Positions 17,543 to 25,686 of a DNA stretch of 64,000 nt are shown piece after piece (the stretch's first letter is position 1; each line of letters begins with the position of its first letter). A program made the position numbers and the translations under genes. Origin of the DNA: a bacterium UBP4_UBA6127 (lineage in GTDB: Bacteria > UBP4 > UBA4092); NCBI GenBank assembly GCA_002428325.1, contig DIVR01000021.1:56945-120944 (forward strand), in the 5' to 3' direction. The notes beneath the pieces are model-generated. The model worked only from the letters and a program-made list of their open reading frames with translations, had not been told where the DNA came from and ran no database searches.

Positions 17543-19000
17543 ATGAAGCGATTGCAAATAAACCGGACTTCATATCATAATATATTTTCTTTTTTCCTCA
17601 TCATCTTGTTTGGATTGGCGACTTGTTCAGTAACCCTTTCAGCGACTCTGGAAATAACAAATGATGCTTCCCAATCTTGGGGGACTATTAATCCCTGGGT
17701 CTGGGGAACCTATATGGGAAATCAGGAAGAGGGCGCCACCACAGCTCTTTTAATCATTGAATTAAACCGGGATTGGGTCTTCCCGGTCAGCCAGAATCCT
17801 AAGGCGGATCCCGATGACCCTTCGGAATACAATTTTTCTGACATGGATTATCGAATTTATGATGCCATAAAAAAAGGCATTACCCCCCTGGTCAAATTCT
17901 CTACCATTACGCCAGTGATTTCTAAATATAACAGTGAAGCCTCCCCCCCCAAAGATTACTCTCAATACCAGAAAATGATGGGAAATGTCATCCGCCACCT
18001 GACCCAGGGCTGGGGAAAGGGATACCATTTACCGATTCGCTATGTAGAATTATGGAATGAGCCGGATTTGCAGGCTAAAGTATTCTGGAAGGGTTCACAG
18101 GAAGAGTTTTATAAAACCTATGCAGCTGCCGCCAGAGGAATTAAATCAGCTGATAAGCAGATTGCAGTTGGCGGCCCAAGTTTTGCATGGATTTATTACA
18201 CCCGGCAGGAACCCATGATAAAGGGGTTTCTGGATTATTGCCAAACCCATCAGGTACCCCTGGATTTCCTTTCCTGGCATCAATATGACCTGGTCCCGGG
18301 GGCCTATTATGATAAAGCCCAGAAGATTGATGCTTTACTGAAGAATTATCCCCGGTTAAGCCCCCTTTTCGGGAAACCCCTTAGCTTTAATACCGAGTGG
18401 AATAACATTGTGGGAATTATTATGCCCCAGGTGGCAGAGCAGTTCACTCCCATGGAAGCAGCCGCCCATAACATCTCGTCTATTATTATGATGGCAAATG
18501 GGGGAGTTTCGGCTGCCTATCGAATCCCGGCACCTCCGGTCTGGCCAATGTCTGCTCAGCAAGTTATGCAAAAGATGACCCGAACTCTGGACCGTATCTC
18601 CTCTCAAGGAGGAGATACTTTCGGTACCACCTCCCTGGCAGGGAAAAGCAAAGATAACAAAGAAGTTCAGGTTTTGGTTAGTGTTTATAATACTGGACAT
18701 CTAAGCCAGAAGAAGGGTTTTATGCCCTCAGATATGTATTCCTACCAGGATGCTCTTCGAAAACGGATGGTTACACTTAACCAGAATAAAGCAGAGTCCC
18801 CATACACTAATCTCAGGCTAAAACTGGAAAAATTACCCTGGGCAGGTACAGGGAAAAGCACCTGGATTTATCATTATAAAGTGACTGAAACAGGATTGGT
18901 CCAGATGGATGCTAAGAAAGTTGGCACCTCTGCCTCAATTATTGTTGAATACCCCATTCAGTCGCCCTCAATTCACCTGTTCAGAGCCGTTGGTGAGTAA
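17543..19000 (+). CDS. Secreted glycoside hydrolase-like protein (GH39-like TIM barrel)
   Basis: A 485-residue protein with an N-terminal hydrophobic segment (about residues 13-35) acting as signal peptide or anchor. The core has GH-A clan TIM-barrel marks: 'RYVELWNEPDLQ' with the predicted acid/base E173, 'FLSWHQYD' and 'LSFNTEWNN' with predicted nucleophile E285, an arrangement like GH39 beta-xylosidases. A smaller C-terminal region (about 380-485) looks beta-rich. Substrate cannot be read off. A GGAGGG ribosome site lies 7 bp from the ATG. The next gene, 78 bp downstream on the same strand, is an O-antigen ligase-like protein, suggesting a role in trimming or handling the cell's own surface glycan, or in polysaccharide degradation. 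Confidence 0.83.
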   Translation: MKRLQINRTSYHNIFSFFLIILFGLATCSVTLSATLEITNDASQSWGTINPWVWGTYMGNQEEGATTALLIIELNRDWVFPVSQNPKADPDDPSEYNFSDMDYRIYDAIKKGITPLVKFSTITPVISKYNSEASPPKDYSQYQKMMGNVIRHLTQGWGKGYHLPIRYVELWNEPDLQAKVFWKGSQEEFYKTYAAAARGIKSADKQIAVGGPSFAWIYYTRQEPMIKGFLDYCQTHQVPLDFLSWHQYDLVPGAYYDKAQKIDALLKNYPRLSPLFGKPLSFNTEWNNIVGIIMPQVAEQFTPMEAAAHNISSIIMMANGGVSAAYRIPAPPVWPMSAQQVMQKMTRTLDRISSQGGDTFGTTSLAGKSKDNKEVQVLVSVYNTGHLSQKKGFMPSDMYSYQDALRKRMVTLNQNKAESPYTNLRLKLEKLPWAGTGKSTWIYHYKVTETGLVQMDAKKVGTSASIIVEYPIQSPSIHLFRAVGE

Positions 19001-19078
19001 ACCCCTCTTTCATGATAAAGAGGTTCCCTGTTAGAATTCCATATCAATGAAAGTGAATATCCAGATAAATCTAAACTT

Positions 19079-20557
19079 ATGACACAGAAATCAACCACGT
19101 TGGAAGGATGGAACAACAAAGTATCTCAGTCGCCCCTGTTTATGGGGGGGGCTGTCTTATTGGGTATTTTACTGGGTATCTGGGGTTTTATTTATCCCAG
19201 TTACCTGACCCTTATCATCCCGGCTCTGCTGATTGGATTAACAGTTTTATTAATTCGGCCAGACTGGGCCTATCTTCTGGCTGTAGCTTCCTTACCGGTC
19301 TTAGGTCTTTACTATGTTATCCCTGTTTCTTCCAAGGGTATCCCCGTGGCGGTATATCCCCTATATATTTTAATTATTCCAACCCTGGCCGGCTGGTTTC
19401 TCTGGCGGTGTGCCCGATTAGCCCCCTCCGCTAGGCCATCAGGATGTGAAGGCCCCCTGTTTTGCCTGGGAGGATTAACAGCCATATCCCTGTTATGGGC
19501 CCCTGTACACAATTTCAGCCGATGGCAGGTTTTGATGTTGTTTGTGAATATGTCCATCTTTTTGTCTGCCGGCTTTTATATTCAGGACCGAAAAATGATA
19601 TCAAAAGTATTTAATGTCCTGGTTGTGATGGGGGTTGTCGCTTCCCTGTTTGCTTTACTCTCCAAATTCATCGGATACCATTCAGAATCGCTATTTCCTG
19701 AAACAGGCCAGACTTTTATGGCAATCTTATACACTGGGATCGCCAGCCCCGGCCAGAATGGGTCCACCGGCATGTCCGGCCGAGCCGGTGGATTGGATAT
19801 TCATAACCATATAGCCACCTATCTGAATTTCTACATATTTTTAACCTTTGCCCTTTTCTGGAATCAAAAAGACAGGAATCGTCGGATTTTCTTAGGGAGC
19901 AGCCTGGGGTTAATGCTTGTTGCCCATCTGATGACCTACAGCCGAGGGGGATTACTGGGATTAATGGGGGGAATCTTTGTTTTTATGTTGCTGCAACCGG
20001 AATTTCGGAATAATTTCATAAAATATTCCAGTTATGCCTTTATCGTGTTGGTGGTGCTTTTTATATTGATTTATGGCAAAAACTTCGGCCAGGCTTTACA
20101 AAGAATTACTGCTGTATTTGGGGAAACAGGGGTCAGCGGCACCAGTTCCCGGAAAGAAATCTGGTTAGATGGATTCAAACTTCTCAAAGAGTCTCCCTTG
20201 CTGGGAGCAGGAATTGGGGGATTCAGGACAATTTATCATCACCCTCATGCCCATAATATCTATTTTTCTGTTCTCTTTGATTTAGGCCTGATTGGCTTCA
20301 TGATATTGGGATGGTTCATCAGCAGACTGGTTAGAATTGTTCACTTAAGTTTAGCTACAATCCGGCAGGCAGAAGACTTGATGATGGCAAGGGCTTTCAC
20401 TGGAGCTTTAGTAGCCTTTTCCATTCATGCTCTGGTAGATTTTGATTTCACCTGGGTCCAGTTTATCTGGGGAATCCTGGGTATCGGACTGGCCATGCTC
20501 AGGCTCAGCCGGGAAGAGGCAACTTCCAGCCCTTTTAACGATTCCCCTGCCAACTAA
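19079..20557 (+). CDS. O-antigen ligase / Wzy polymerase family membrane protein
   Basis: A 492-residue inner-membrane protein with about 12 hydrophobic segments and one large outer loop (about residues 200-245, 'GQNGSTGMSGRAGGLDIHNHIATY'). The Wzy_C region shows 'MTYSRGGLLGLMGGIFVF' and 'GAGIGGFRTIYHHPHAHNIYFSVLFDLGLIG', with the His-rich 'HHPHAHN' site matching the catalytic H motif of WaaL/Wzy proteins. Such proteins either polymerise O-units or transfer finished glycan to lipid A or protein. It follows a secreted glycosidase gene and converges with a membrane protein gene. Because an ABC exporter system is present in the window, a ligase role (WaaL) fits better than a polymerase one, but sequence alone does not separate them. 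Confidence 0.87.
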   Translation: MTQKSTTLEGWNNKVSQSPLFMGGAVLLGILLGIWGFIYPSYLTLIIPALLIGLTVLLIRPDWAYLLAVASLPVLGLYYVIPVSSKGIPVAVYPLYILIIPTLAGWFLWRCARLAPSARPSGCEGPLFCLGGLTAISLLWAPVHNFSRWQVLMLFVNMSIFLSAGFYIQDRKMISKVFNVLVVMGVVASLFALLSKFIGYHSESLFPETGQTFMAILYTGIASPGQNGSTGMSGRAGGLDIHNHIATYLNFYIFLTFALFWNQKDRNRRIFLGSSLGLMLVAHLMTYSRGGLLGLMGGIFVFMLLQPEFRNNFIKYSSYAFIVLVVLFILIYGKNFGQALQRITAVFGETGVSGTSSRKEIWLDGFKLLKESPLLGAGIGGFRTIYHHPHAHNIYFSVLFDLGLIGFMILGWFISRLVRIVHLSLATIRQAEDLMMARAFTGALVAFSIHALVDFDFTWVQFIWGILGIGLAMLRLSREEATSSPFNDSPAN

Positions 20558-20562
20558 TTCAG

Positions 20563-21555
20563 TTACAGGTTTTCTTTCATTCTATCCGGAAACAGGTAGG
20601 CTAATCCCAGGGGAATAATGACAGGATATAAAGGCATCAGCAGGCGAGCCTCCTTCCATGACCCCATTACCAGAATCGCCAGGAAATAACAGACTCCCAT
20701 TCCCACTGTTCCCCGGACAAAACCTGGAGCTTTCTTGAATCCCGGAAACATCCAATACCAGAAGAAACCAAACAAGAGTCCACATTTAATGGCTGAACGG
20801 ACAATGGTTCCCGGCTGCAGGTTAAGCTGTATCAGTTTCCCCAACCCCATAACATGGGGAGCCCAACCCAACCCTATCCTCAGCCCTGTATAAAGAAAAA
20901 ACCAGAGCACCCACCATCCCACCATCGGCAAGAAAGGTTTCCACTGAAACGCTGCTTTTCGATCCCAAACATTTTTAATATCCTGCCGGGTAAATAGATA
21001 GGCTAACGGCAGAAATAAAGCCGTTTCCCGGTTTAAGGTAGCAATAACCATCAAACCGGTAAACCACCGATACTTTTCCCGATGCAACAGCCAGAATCCC
21101 AGGGATACAAAAGCCGCTTCATACCAGGACCAGGGAGATAATTCATGGTCCCGAAGAGCTATCATCATAGTGGCCCCGGCCAGAACCACGCCTAATAAAG
21201 CTGTCTCTTTTTTAAACCATTCCCTCAGATAAAGATACAAACACGATAAAGCCAGAAATATCCCGGCAGTATCAATAAGGGTATAGCTTAAAATGAACGA
21301 TTTTGGGAAAGGAATAACCACTCCCAGCAGGGTCATCAACCCCTGGGCAATCCAGGGCATTAAGACTCGGTAACGATAGGGAGAAAGAGCGCTCCCGGAT
21401 ACGATCAGGTCATGGAGAATGATTCTTTCCTTCAACATGGGCAGGCCAATATAAAACAGGTAATAATAACTGACAGCTCCAGCCACTCCCAATATCAACA
21501 ACAGACTCTGCCATTCCCATCCCGAGGGTTTATTTGATTTAGCTTTAGAATTCAT
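20563..21555 (-). CDS. Multi-pass membrane protein of unknown function, glycosyltransferase-like
   Basis: A 330-residue integral membrane protein with about eight hydrophobic segments. The outer loop after the first helix has 'ALSPYRYRVLMPWIA', a motif I have seen in uncharacterised membrane proteins that resemble polyprenyl-sugar-dependent glycosyltransferases, and 'TLNRETALFLPLAYL' carries a charged Arg-Glu pair typical of that group. No definite family can be named. A GGAGAG ribosome site precedes the ATG. It converges on the O-antigen ligase-like gene with only 5 bp between stops, and the context supports envelope glycan work. Confidence 0.7.
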   Translation of the reverse strand: MNSKAKSNKPSGWEWQSLLLILGVAGAVSYYYLFYIGLPMLKERIILHDLIVSGSALSPYRYRVLMPWIAQGLMTLLGVVIPFPKSFILSYTLIDTAGIFLALSCLYLYLREWFKKETALLGVVLAGATMMIALRDHELSPWSWYEAAFVSLGFWLLHREKYRWFTGLMVIATLNRETALFLPLAYLFTRQDIKNVWDRKAAFQWKPFLPMVGWWVLWFFLYTGLRIGLGWAPHVMGLGKLIQLNLQPGTIVRSAIKCGLLFGFFWYWMFPGFKKAPGFVRGTVGMGVCYFLAILVMGSWKEARLLMPLYPVIIPLGLAYLFPDRMKENL

Positions 21556-21641
21556 AGAGTTCTCTCCGACATTGTTATGAAAAGAGTATAACCTTACTAA
21601 CCCTTTTATGAGAATAGCGGCTGACTTGAAAATTACCCCAC

Positions 21642-21671
21642 AAAAAAACCGGGAGGATGATCCTCCCGGTT
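21642..21671 (-). terminator. Rho-independent terminator of the secreted propeller gene
   Basis: An 11-bp perfect GC-rich stem (21647-21657 with 21661-21671) with a 3-nt loop. On the minus strand it is followed by a run of T residues, 34 bp after the stop of the gene ending at 21705. Confidence 0.9.
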
Positions 21672-21704
21672 AAAAACATAAACTTGATTTTTTTGAATCA
21701 GTGA

Positions 21705-22619
21705 TTAATAAAGATTCCAGTCACGAACATCCAGTGCTGAATCAACACCTGTCGCATAACCTGTTTTATAGGTTGTATTATTATAGACACCGCTACGCCA
21801 CATCTTAAAATTACCACCGCCTAAATAAACAACGGAGCAAAAGTAGTTACGCGAGTCATTCCAGGTTCCGGCGGTTCCAAGAGAACCGACATTGTTCACA
21901 GGGAATTCAGCGCTGGTGAAGTTATAACCATCTGCTGAAGTCGAATAATGAAGAGCAGTATTATATGAATAAGACCATAACCGCCAATCATTATCGCCGA
22001 TTTTAACCAGAGAACACGGCTGCTCACTGATACCTGTCATAGCTGGGGCTAATCCAGTGGTACTGAAACTAACACCATCATATGAGGTAGCAATAGCGAA
22101 AGTGCTACTGGGACCCGCCAGGATCATCCGGTAAATACCATTATCATAATTTACCGCATGACCATCAGCATATTGTCCCCCGTAACTCAAGGTAGTCGTA
22201 TCTTCAGTGAAGGTCACACCATCACTGGAAACCGCAGTACGGTTGGGGTAAGGAGACACATTCGTGGTGTAATAGATCCGATAAGGCTTGGCAGCAGAGG
22301 CAACATAAATCACATTCGGCCGACTACCGGTAATATTGAGTCCTGTACACGTTCCATCACCCAAGGTAGTCCAAGTGATTCCATCTGAAGATTCAGCTAC
22401 TCCTATCACTCCATTATAGCTGGCTGTATCAAACCACATTTTATATGGTTTGGTCCAAGAAGCATTATAAACCACTGAGGGCATATAAGCTCTTGAAAAT
22501 CCGGACGGTATTGGAACGGTTAAGGGATTGCTGGCATAATCAGTCCAGGTGATATTCTGGGCGGCAAAGGCTCCCACAGCTAAACAGGCAATCGCTAAAA
22601 AAGAAATTACTTTCTTCAA
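21705..22619 (-). CDS. Secreted beta-propeller protein (GH43/GH32-like five-blade fold appearance)
   Basis: A 304-residue secreted protein with a textbook signal peptide (MKKVISFLAIACLAVGAFA, cleavage after AFA). The mature part repeats 'YMPSVVYNAS..PYKMWFDT', 'ESSDGITWT', 'RPNVIYVASAAKPYRIYYTT', 'AVSSDGVTFT', 'ATSYDGVSFS' and 'STSADGYNFT', the blade pattern of five-bladed propellers such as GH43 and GH32 families. I do not see a clear catalytic Asp/Asp/Glu set, so it may bind sugar without cutting. The start is TTG, supported by a near-perfect AAGGGGGTG ribosome site 5-8 bp upstream. The protein ends 'DVRDWNLY', similar to the end of the large subtilase in this window (WDASLY). It has its own strong terminator. 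Confidence 0.83.
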   Translation of the reverse strand: MKKVISFLAIACLAVGAFAAQNITWTDYASNPLTVPIPSGFSRAYMPSVVYNASWTKPYKMWFDTASYNGVIGVAESSDGITWTTLGDGTCTGLNITGSRPNVIYVASAAKPYRIYYTTNVSPYPNRTAVSSDGVTFTEDTTTLSYGGQYADGHAVNYDNGIYRMILAGPSSTFAIATSYDGVSFSTTGLAPAMTGISEQPCSLVKIGDNDWRLWSYSYNTALHYSTSADGYNFTSAEFPVNNVGSLGTAGTWNDSRNYFCSVVYLGGGNFKMWRSGVYNNTTYKTGYATGVDSALDVRDWNLY

Positions 22620-22897
22620 TTATTTCACCCCCTTTCCTTGAGGCAGTCAAATTTCTCGATATTTTAACATAAATGTTACATATATGTTAAATCTATGTAA
22701 ATTTTATATAGAAAAGGAACGGAGGAGAAAGGGAGCCAGACCCAGGCTGATGGTTACAGGCTGGGTCCCAATCCGTCAAAGAAGGGGAAAGAAATAAGTG
22801 TGAAAAGGGGGTTCAGAGGAAGTAAACCCTTTCATCTTAAACAACTTATATAGTTGTTATCATTAGCGTTATGTAGCATGTAACATGATTAAGAGAA
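22620..22897. other. Intergenic region with promoter-type AT stretch and hairpin repeat
   Basis: The left part, upstream of the leftward propeller gene, is strongly AT-rich with repeated ATGTTA/TATGTTAA units and probably holds its promoter. The middle carries repeat copy B. No gene is visible in these 278 bp. Confidence 0.35.
22739..22767 (-). repeat. 29-bp hairpin repeat, copy B
   Basis: An inverted repeat with 7-bp arms (GACCCAG ... CTGGGTC) and a 15-nt loop. It matches the reverse complement of the element at 12343-12371 at 25 of 29 positions and, like it, is followed by CCC and a purine-rich tract. Confidence 0.55.
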
Positions 22898-23380
22898 TCA
22901 ATCCAGACCCGTCTTAAGGACTTGAACAGGTGTTTTGGCCAGTTCATCCAGGATTTGTTGTTTTAGAGCGCGGGATTCATCAGATGAAGGGCCATAAATT
23001 TGGGGATTCAGGTAGTCAGGCTCACACTGCCAGACCGGGAGAAGCGGCTGGGGATCATTAAAATGCCGGGGAAATAGATGCCAATGGATATGGGATACCT
23101 GGTTTCCCAGGAGTTCATAATTCAATTTTCTGGGATTAACCGCTTTGAAAACAGCTTCCGAGAGGAATGTTAATTCTTCCAGGAAATGAATTCTAAAATC
23201 CCTATCAAGGAGATGTAGTTCAGCAGAATCCACCTTACAGAGAAAAATGGTATATCCCCTATAAAACTGGGAAGGACCCAGCATGGCAAACCCGGTTTCA
23301 AGTTCGGCAATCAGCCGGGGATGTTTATTTTCCCGGATAGAAATAATTTGGCGGCATATTTCACATGGAACAGAAGACAT
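22898..23380 (-). CDS. HIT family hydrolase
   Basis: A 160-residue cytoplasmic protein of the histidine triad superfamily. The catalytic triad motif is 'HIHWHLFPR' with H97, H99 and H101. An N-terminal CX2C (C6, C9) suggests a bound zinc, as in several bacterial HIT proteins. Members hydrolyse or transfer nucleotidyl groups (for example Ap4A or AMP-lysine adducts), and the substrate here is unknown. The C-terminal tail (about 125-160) is an extra helical region. No operon partner is apparent. Confidence 0.9.
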   Translation of the reverse strand: MSSVPCEICRQIISIRENKHPRLIAELETGFAMLGPSQFYRGYTIFLCKVDSAELHLLDRDFRIHFLEELTFLSEAVFKAVNPRKLNYELLGNQVSHIHWHLFPRHFNDPQPLLPVWQCEPDYLNPQIYGPSSDESRALKQQILDELAKTPVQVLKTGLD

Positions 23381-23586
23381 AAAATAAGAGTCCTTTATCG
23401 ATGGGTTGATATTTTGATTACCATTTTATATTAAAACCCATGAAATAATACTCGAGTGGATAATCATATCAAGAAAAGAAGTTTTTTTCCGGTTCCATAT
23501 TGACAGCCCAACTCTTTTAAATAAAAATACAGGTGTCAACAAGGTTTACTGAGATCCGATGCCAACAATGGAGTGAGGATGGAATA

Positions 23587-24126
23587 ATGCCAAAACCGGT
23601 ACGGCATCCCACTGTAGAGCATACCCAGAGAAGCTATTCCCGGAATGTCCGGGGATTATCTCTGGGATCCAGGAGCCAGGATTATTATGCCTCTTTCAAG
23701 GAGGCAGTTTCCCCGGCAAACAAATCCAGGCGAGCCTATCGGTGGGTCTTCTTCGTTCTGATTATCTCAGCCCTCTTAGTCGCCGCCACAGATGCAATAG
23801 GAGCGCTAGCCCTCCTTTTTTTGGCATTTTTCCCCAGCTTTTTATTATGGTTGATATTAATCGGAACCAATGGGGACTCCATCCGAAACCGATATTCCCA
23901 TTGTTTTTTGCTGGGCAGTGGATTTATTGCCTGCTATGCTTTTTTTCATCCCATCGTAGCCTTGTACCTGATGATTTCCTTATCAGGCATTTTCTTTATT
24001 TATCACCGATTTGACCGGGATGAACTGGTCCGAGGATTGCTGATAATCTTTGCCGTTGGAGGAATCTTCAGCGCTATCATAACAGCTATCCGGTTTACTA
24101 TGCGTTTCAACGGACATCTACTTTAA
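23587..24126 (+). CDS. Membrane protein of unknown function, first of a tandem pair
   Basis: A 179-residue protein: a basic, soluble N-terminus of about 50 residues ('MPKPVRHPTVEHTQRSYSRN') and then four to five hydrophobic segments ending 'FFIYHRFDRDELVRGLLIIF...IITAIRF'. The frame is open to a GTG at 23533, but the ATG at 23587 has a well-spaced GAGG and gives a more natural N-terminus. The following gene, 20 bp downstream, encodes a protein of the same size and topology with a similar '(I)F(F/M)xYHxF' segment before its last helix, so the two look like diverged tandem duplicates in one operon. No family recognised. Confidence 0.65.
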   Translation: MPKPVRHPTVEHTQRSYSRNVRGLSLGSRSQDYYASFKEAVSPANKSRRAYRWVFFVLIISALLVAATDAIGALALLFLAFFPSFLLWLILIGTNGDSIRNRYSHCFLLGSGFIACYAFFHPIVALYLMISLSGIFFIYHRFDRDELVRGLLIIFAVGGIFSAIITAIRFTMRFNGHLL

Positions 24127-24146
24127 TTTCTGAAAGGGCCAGTGAA

Positions 24147-24632
24147 ATGCACCCTGAACATAAAAATGAAAAGCGACCCCGGGAAGGGACCCTGAACTCC
24201 AGGAAAAACCTCTATAACCTCCGCTGGATGTTTTTGTTATTGGGAATTACTCTCCCTAATTGGATAGTCGCTTTTTTTGGCAATAACAACTTGCAGGGAC
24301 AGCACATTTCTCTGGAAACTCATTTATTTCTATATTTTTTGGCCTGGGGGTTCTTCGGAATAGGGGGAGGGATTCTTTGGGTATTGGTCAACTGGATTCA
24401 TGGATACACTCAAAGGAATAAATTCTGGGTGGCAGGATTGACTGCGGCCCCCTGGTTTTGGCTATTGATAGGGTTTGGGGAAGTCTTTGGGGTGTATCTT
24501 GACCTCTGCCTGATTGGAATCTTTATGCTTTATCACGAATTCACCAAGCCTGAGATGGAAGAAACTTTCATAAAAACAGGAATGGTCCTCTTTACCCTGT
24601 TTATCAGCGGATTATTTTTAGCTTTATTATGA
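24147..24632 (+). CDS. Membrane protein of unknown function, second of a tandem pair
   Basis: A 161-residue protein with a charged N-terminus (MHPEHKNEKRPREGTLNSRK) and about four hydrophobic segments, ending 'GIFMLYHEFTKPEMEETFIK' plus a final helix. Topology and the 'YHEF' segment mirror the preceding gene's protein. Its stop codon lies inside the 3' end of the convergent EamA transporter gene (6-bp overlap of coding regions on opposite strands). Function unknown. Confidence 0.65.
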   Translation: MHPEHKNEKRPREGTLNSRKNLYNLRWMFLLLGITLPNWIVAFFGNNNLQGQHISLETHLFLYFLAWGFFGIGGGILWVLVNWIHGYTQRNKFWVAGLTAAPWFWLLIGFGEVFGVYLDLCLIGIFMLYHEFTKPEMEETFIKTGMVLFTLFISGLFLALL

Positions 24633-25565
24633 AACAATGGGAATTGTTTCTTTTGGAGATTCCGCTCGAAGAGGCAACTCCGATAGCAACATGGCCCCCA
24701 GCATAATAATAGCTCCCGCCCACTGACGCAGGTTTAATAATTCCCCTAATATCAGGTACCCTAAAACAGCAGCAAAAACAGGTTCCATCAGGTAAATCAA
24801 GGCGGCCTTATGGGTTTGGGTCCATCGCTGGTAAACAGCCTGAATCCCCATAGCGACTGTTGTGCCTAAGATTCCCAGCAGGATAATCATCGTAAACTGG
24901 GAAGCATCAGGCATCACCCATTTCCCTGAGTCGAAGAAAAGAGATGCTATAAAAAAGAAGACAAACTGAATCATAAACTGGAAACCCGCTACTATCATGG
25001 GGTCATGAATCCTGGTAAACCGGGTAGTATAGATAATATGGAAAGAAAAGAGAAAAGCGCAGACCAATACCAAGATATCTCCGGGATTGATTTTTAAATC
25101 AGCCGTCAAGGAAAACAACATCAATCCCATTAAAGCCATGGCAATACATCCCCAGGCTTTTAAATCAGGTTTATGATGCCCCATAAAGGCCATTAAAACA
25201 GGGACAATCACTACATTTAACCCGGTAATAAAGGCAGCATTGGTCGCTGTTGTCGTAATCATACCTGTCGTTTGGGCCACTAGACCTCCCCAAGACAACA
25301 GACCCAATATCAGCGAAGATTTAAAAAGGGAACCAAGACTTCCCTCTTCTTTTACCTTCACAATCCTGGGATATAACCAAGGTATCAGTACCAGAGAAGC
25401 AAAAGCAAACCGAATCGCCAACATTTCATAAATCGGCATCTGGGTTACCAGCCATTTCACTGGAATAAAAGTAGCACCCCAGATAAAAGTGGCTAACACA
25501 AGAAATCCGGCGGCTCTCTGGGGGCTAACCGGAATTTTTACCTTATTTAAGGAGGTATTTTCCAT
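24627..25565 (-). CDS. EamA/RhaT family (DMT superfamily) transporter
   Basis: A 312-residue inner-membrane protein with ten predicted helices in two EamA repeats: 'FLVLATFIWGATFIPVKWLV' opens the first, and 'VCAFLFSFHIIYTTRF' with 'IYLMEPVFAAVLGYLILGELLNLRQWAGAIIMLGAML' marks the second, the latter being the family's best-known block. DMT proteins export amino acids, metabolites or drugs; the substrate cannot be told here. The gene is divergent from hypF with about 120 bp between, which must hold both promoters. Confidence 0.92.
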   Translation of the reverse strand: MENTSLNKVKIPVSPQRAAGFLVLATFIWGATFIPVKWLVTQMPIYEMLAIRFAFASLVLIPWLYPRIVKVKEEGSLGSLFKSSLILGLLSWGGLVAQTTGMITTTATNAAFITGLNVVIVPVLMAFMGHHKPDLKAWGCIAMALMGLMLFSLTADLKINPGDILVLVCAFLFSFHIIYTTRFTRIHDPMIVAGFQFMIQFVFFFIASLFFDSGKWVMPDASQFTMIILLGILGTTVAMGIQAVYQRWTQTHKAALIYLMEPVFAAVLGYLILGELLNLRQWAGAIIMLGAMLLSELPLRAESPKETIPIVS

Positions 25566-25686
25566 CAGTTATTCCATTATAGCTGAGCCGGACAATCATA
25601 GGGTAAAGGAAAGGAATTCTCTCTTTTTTTAGTAATGGACCCATCCCCCCTGCAAAAGAAATGTTATGCTAATCTAGGAAATAATT

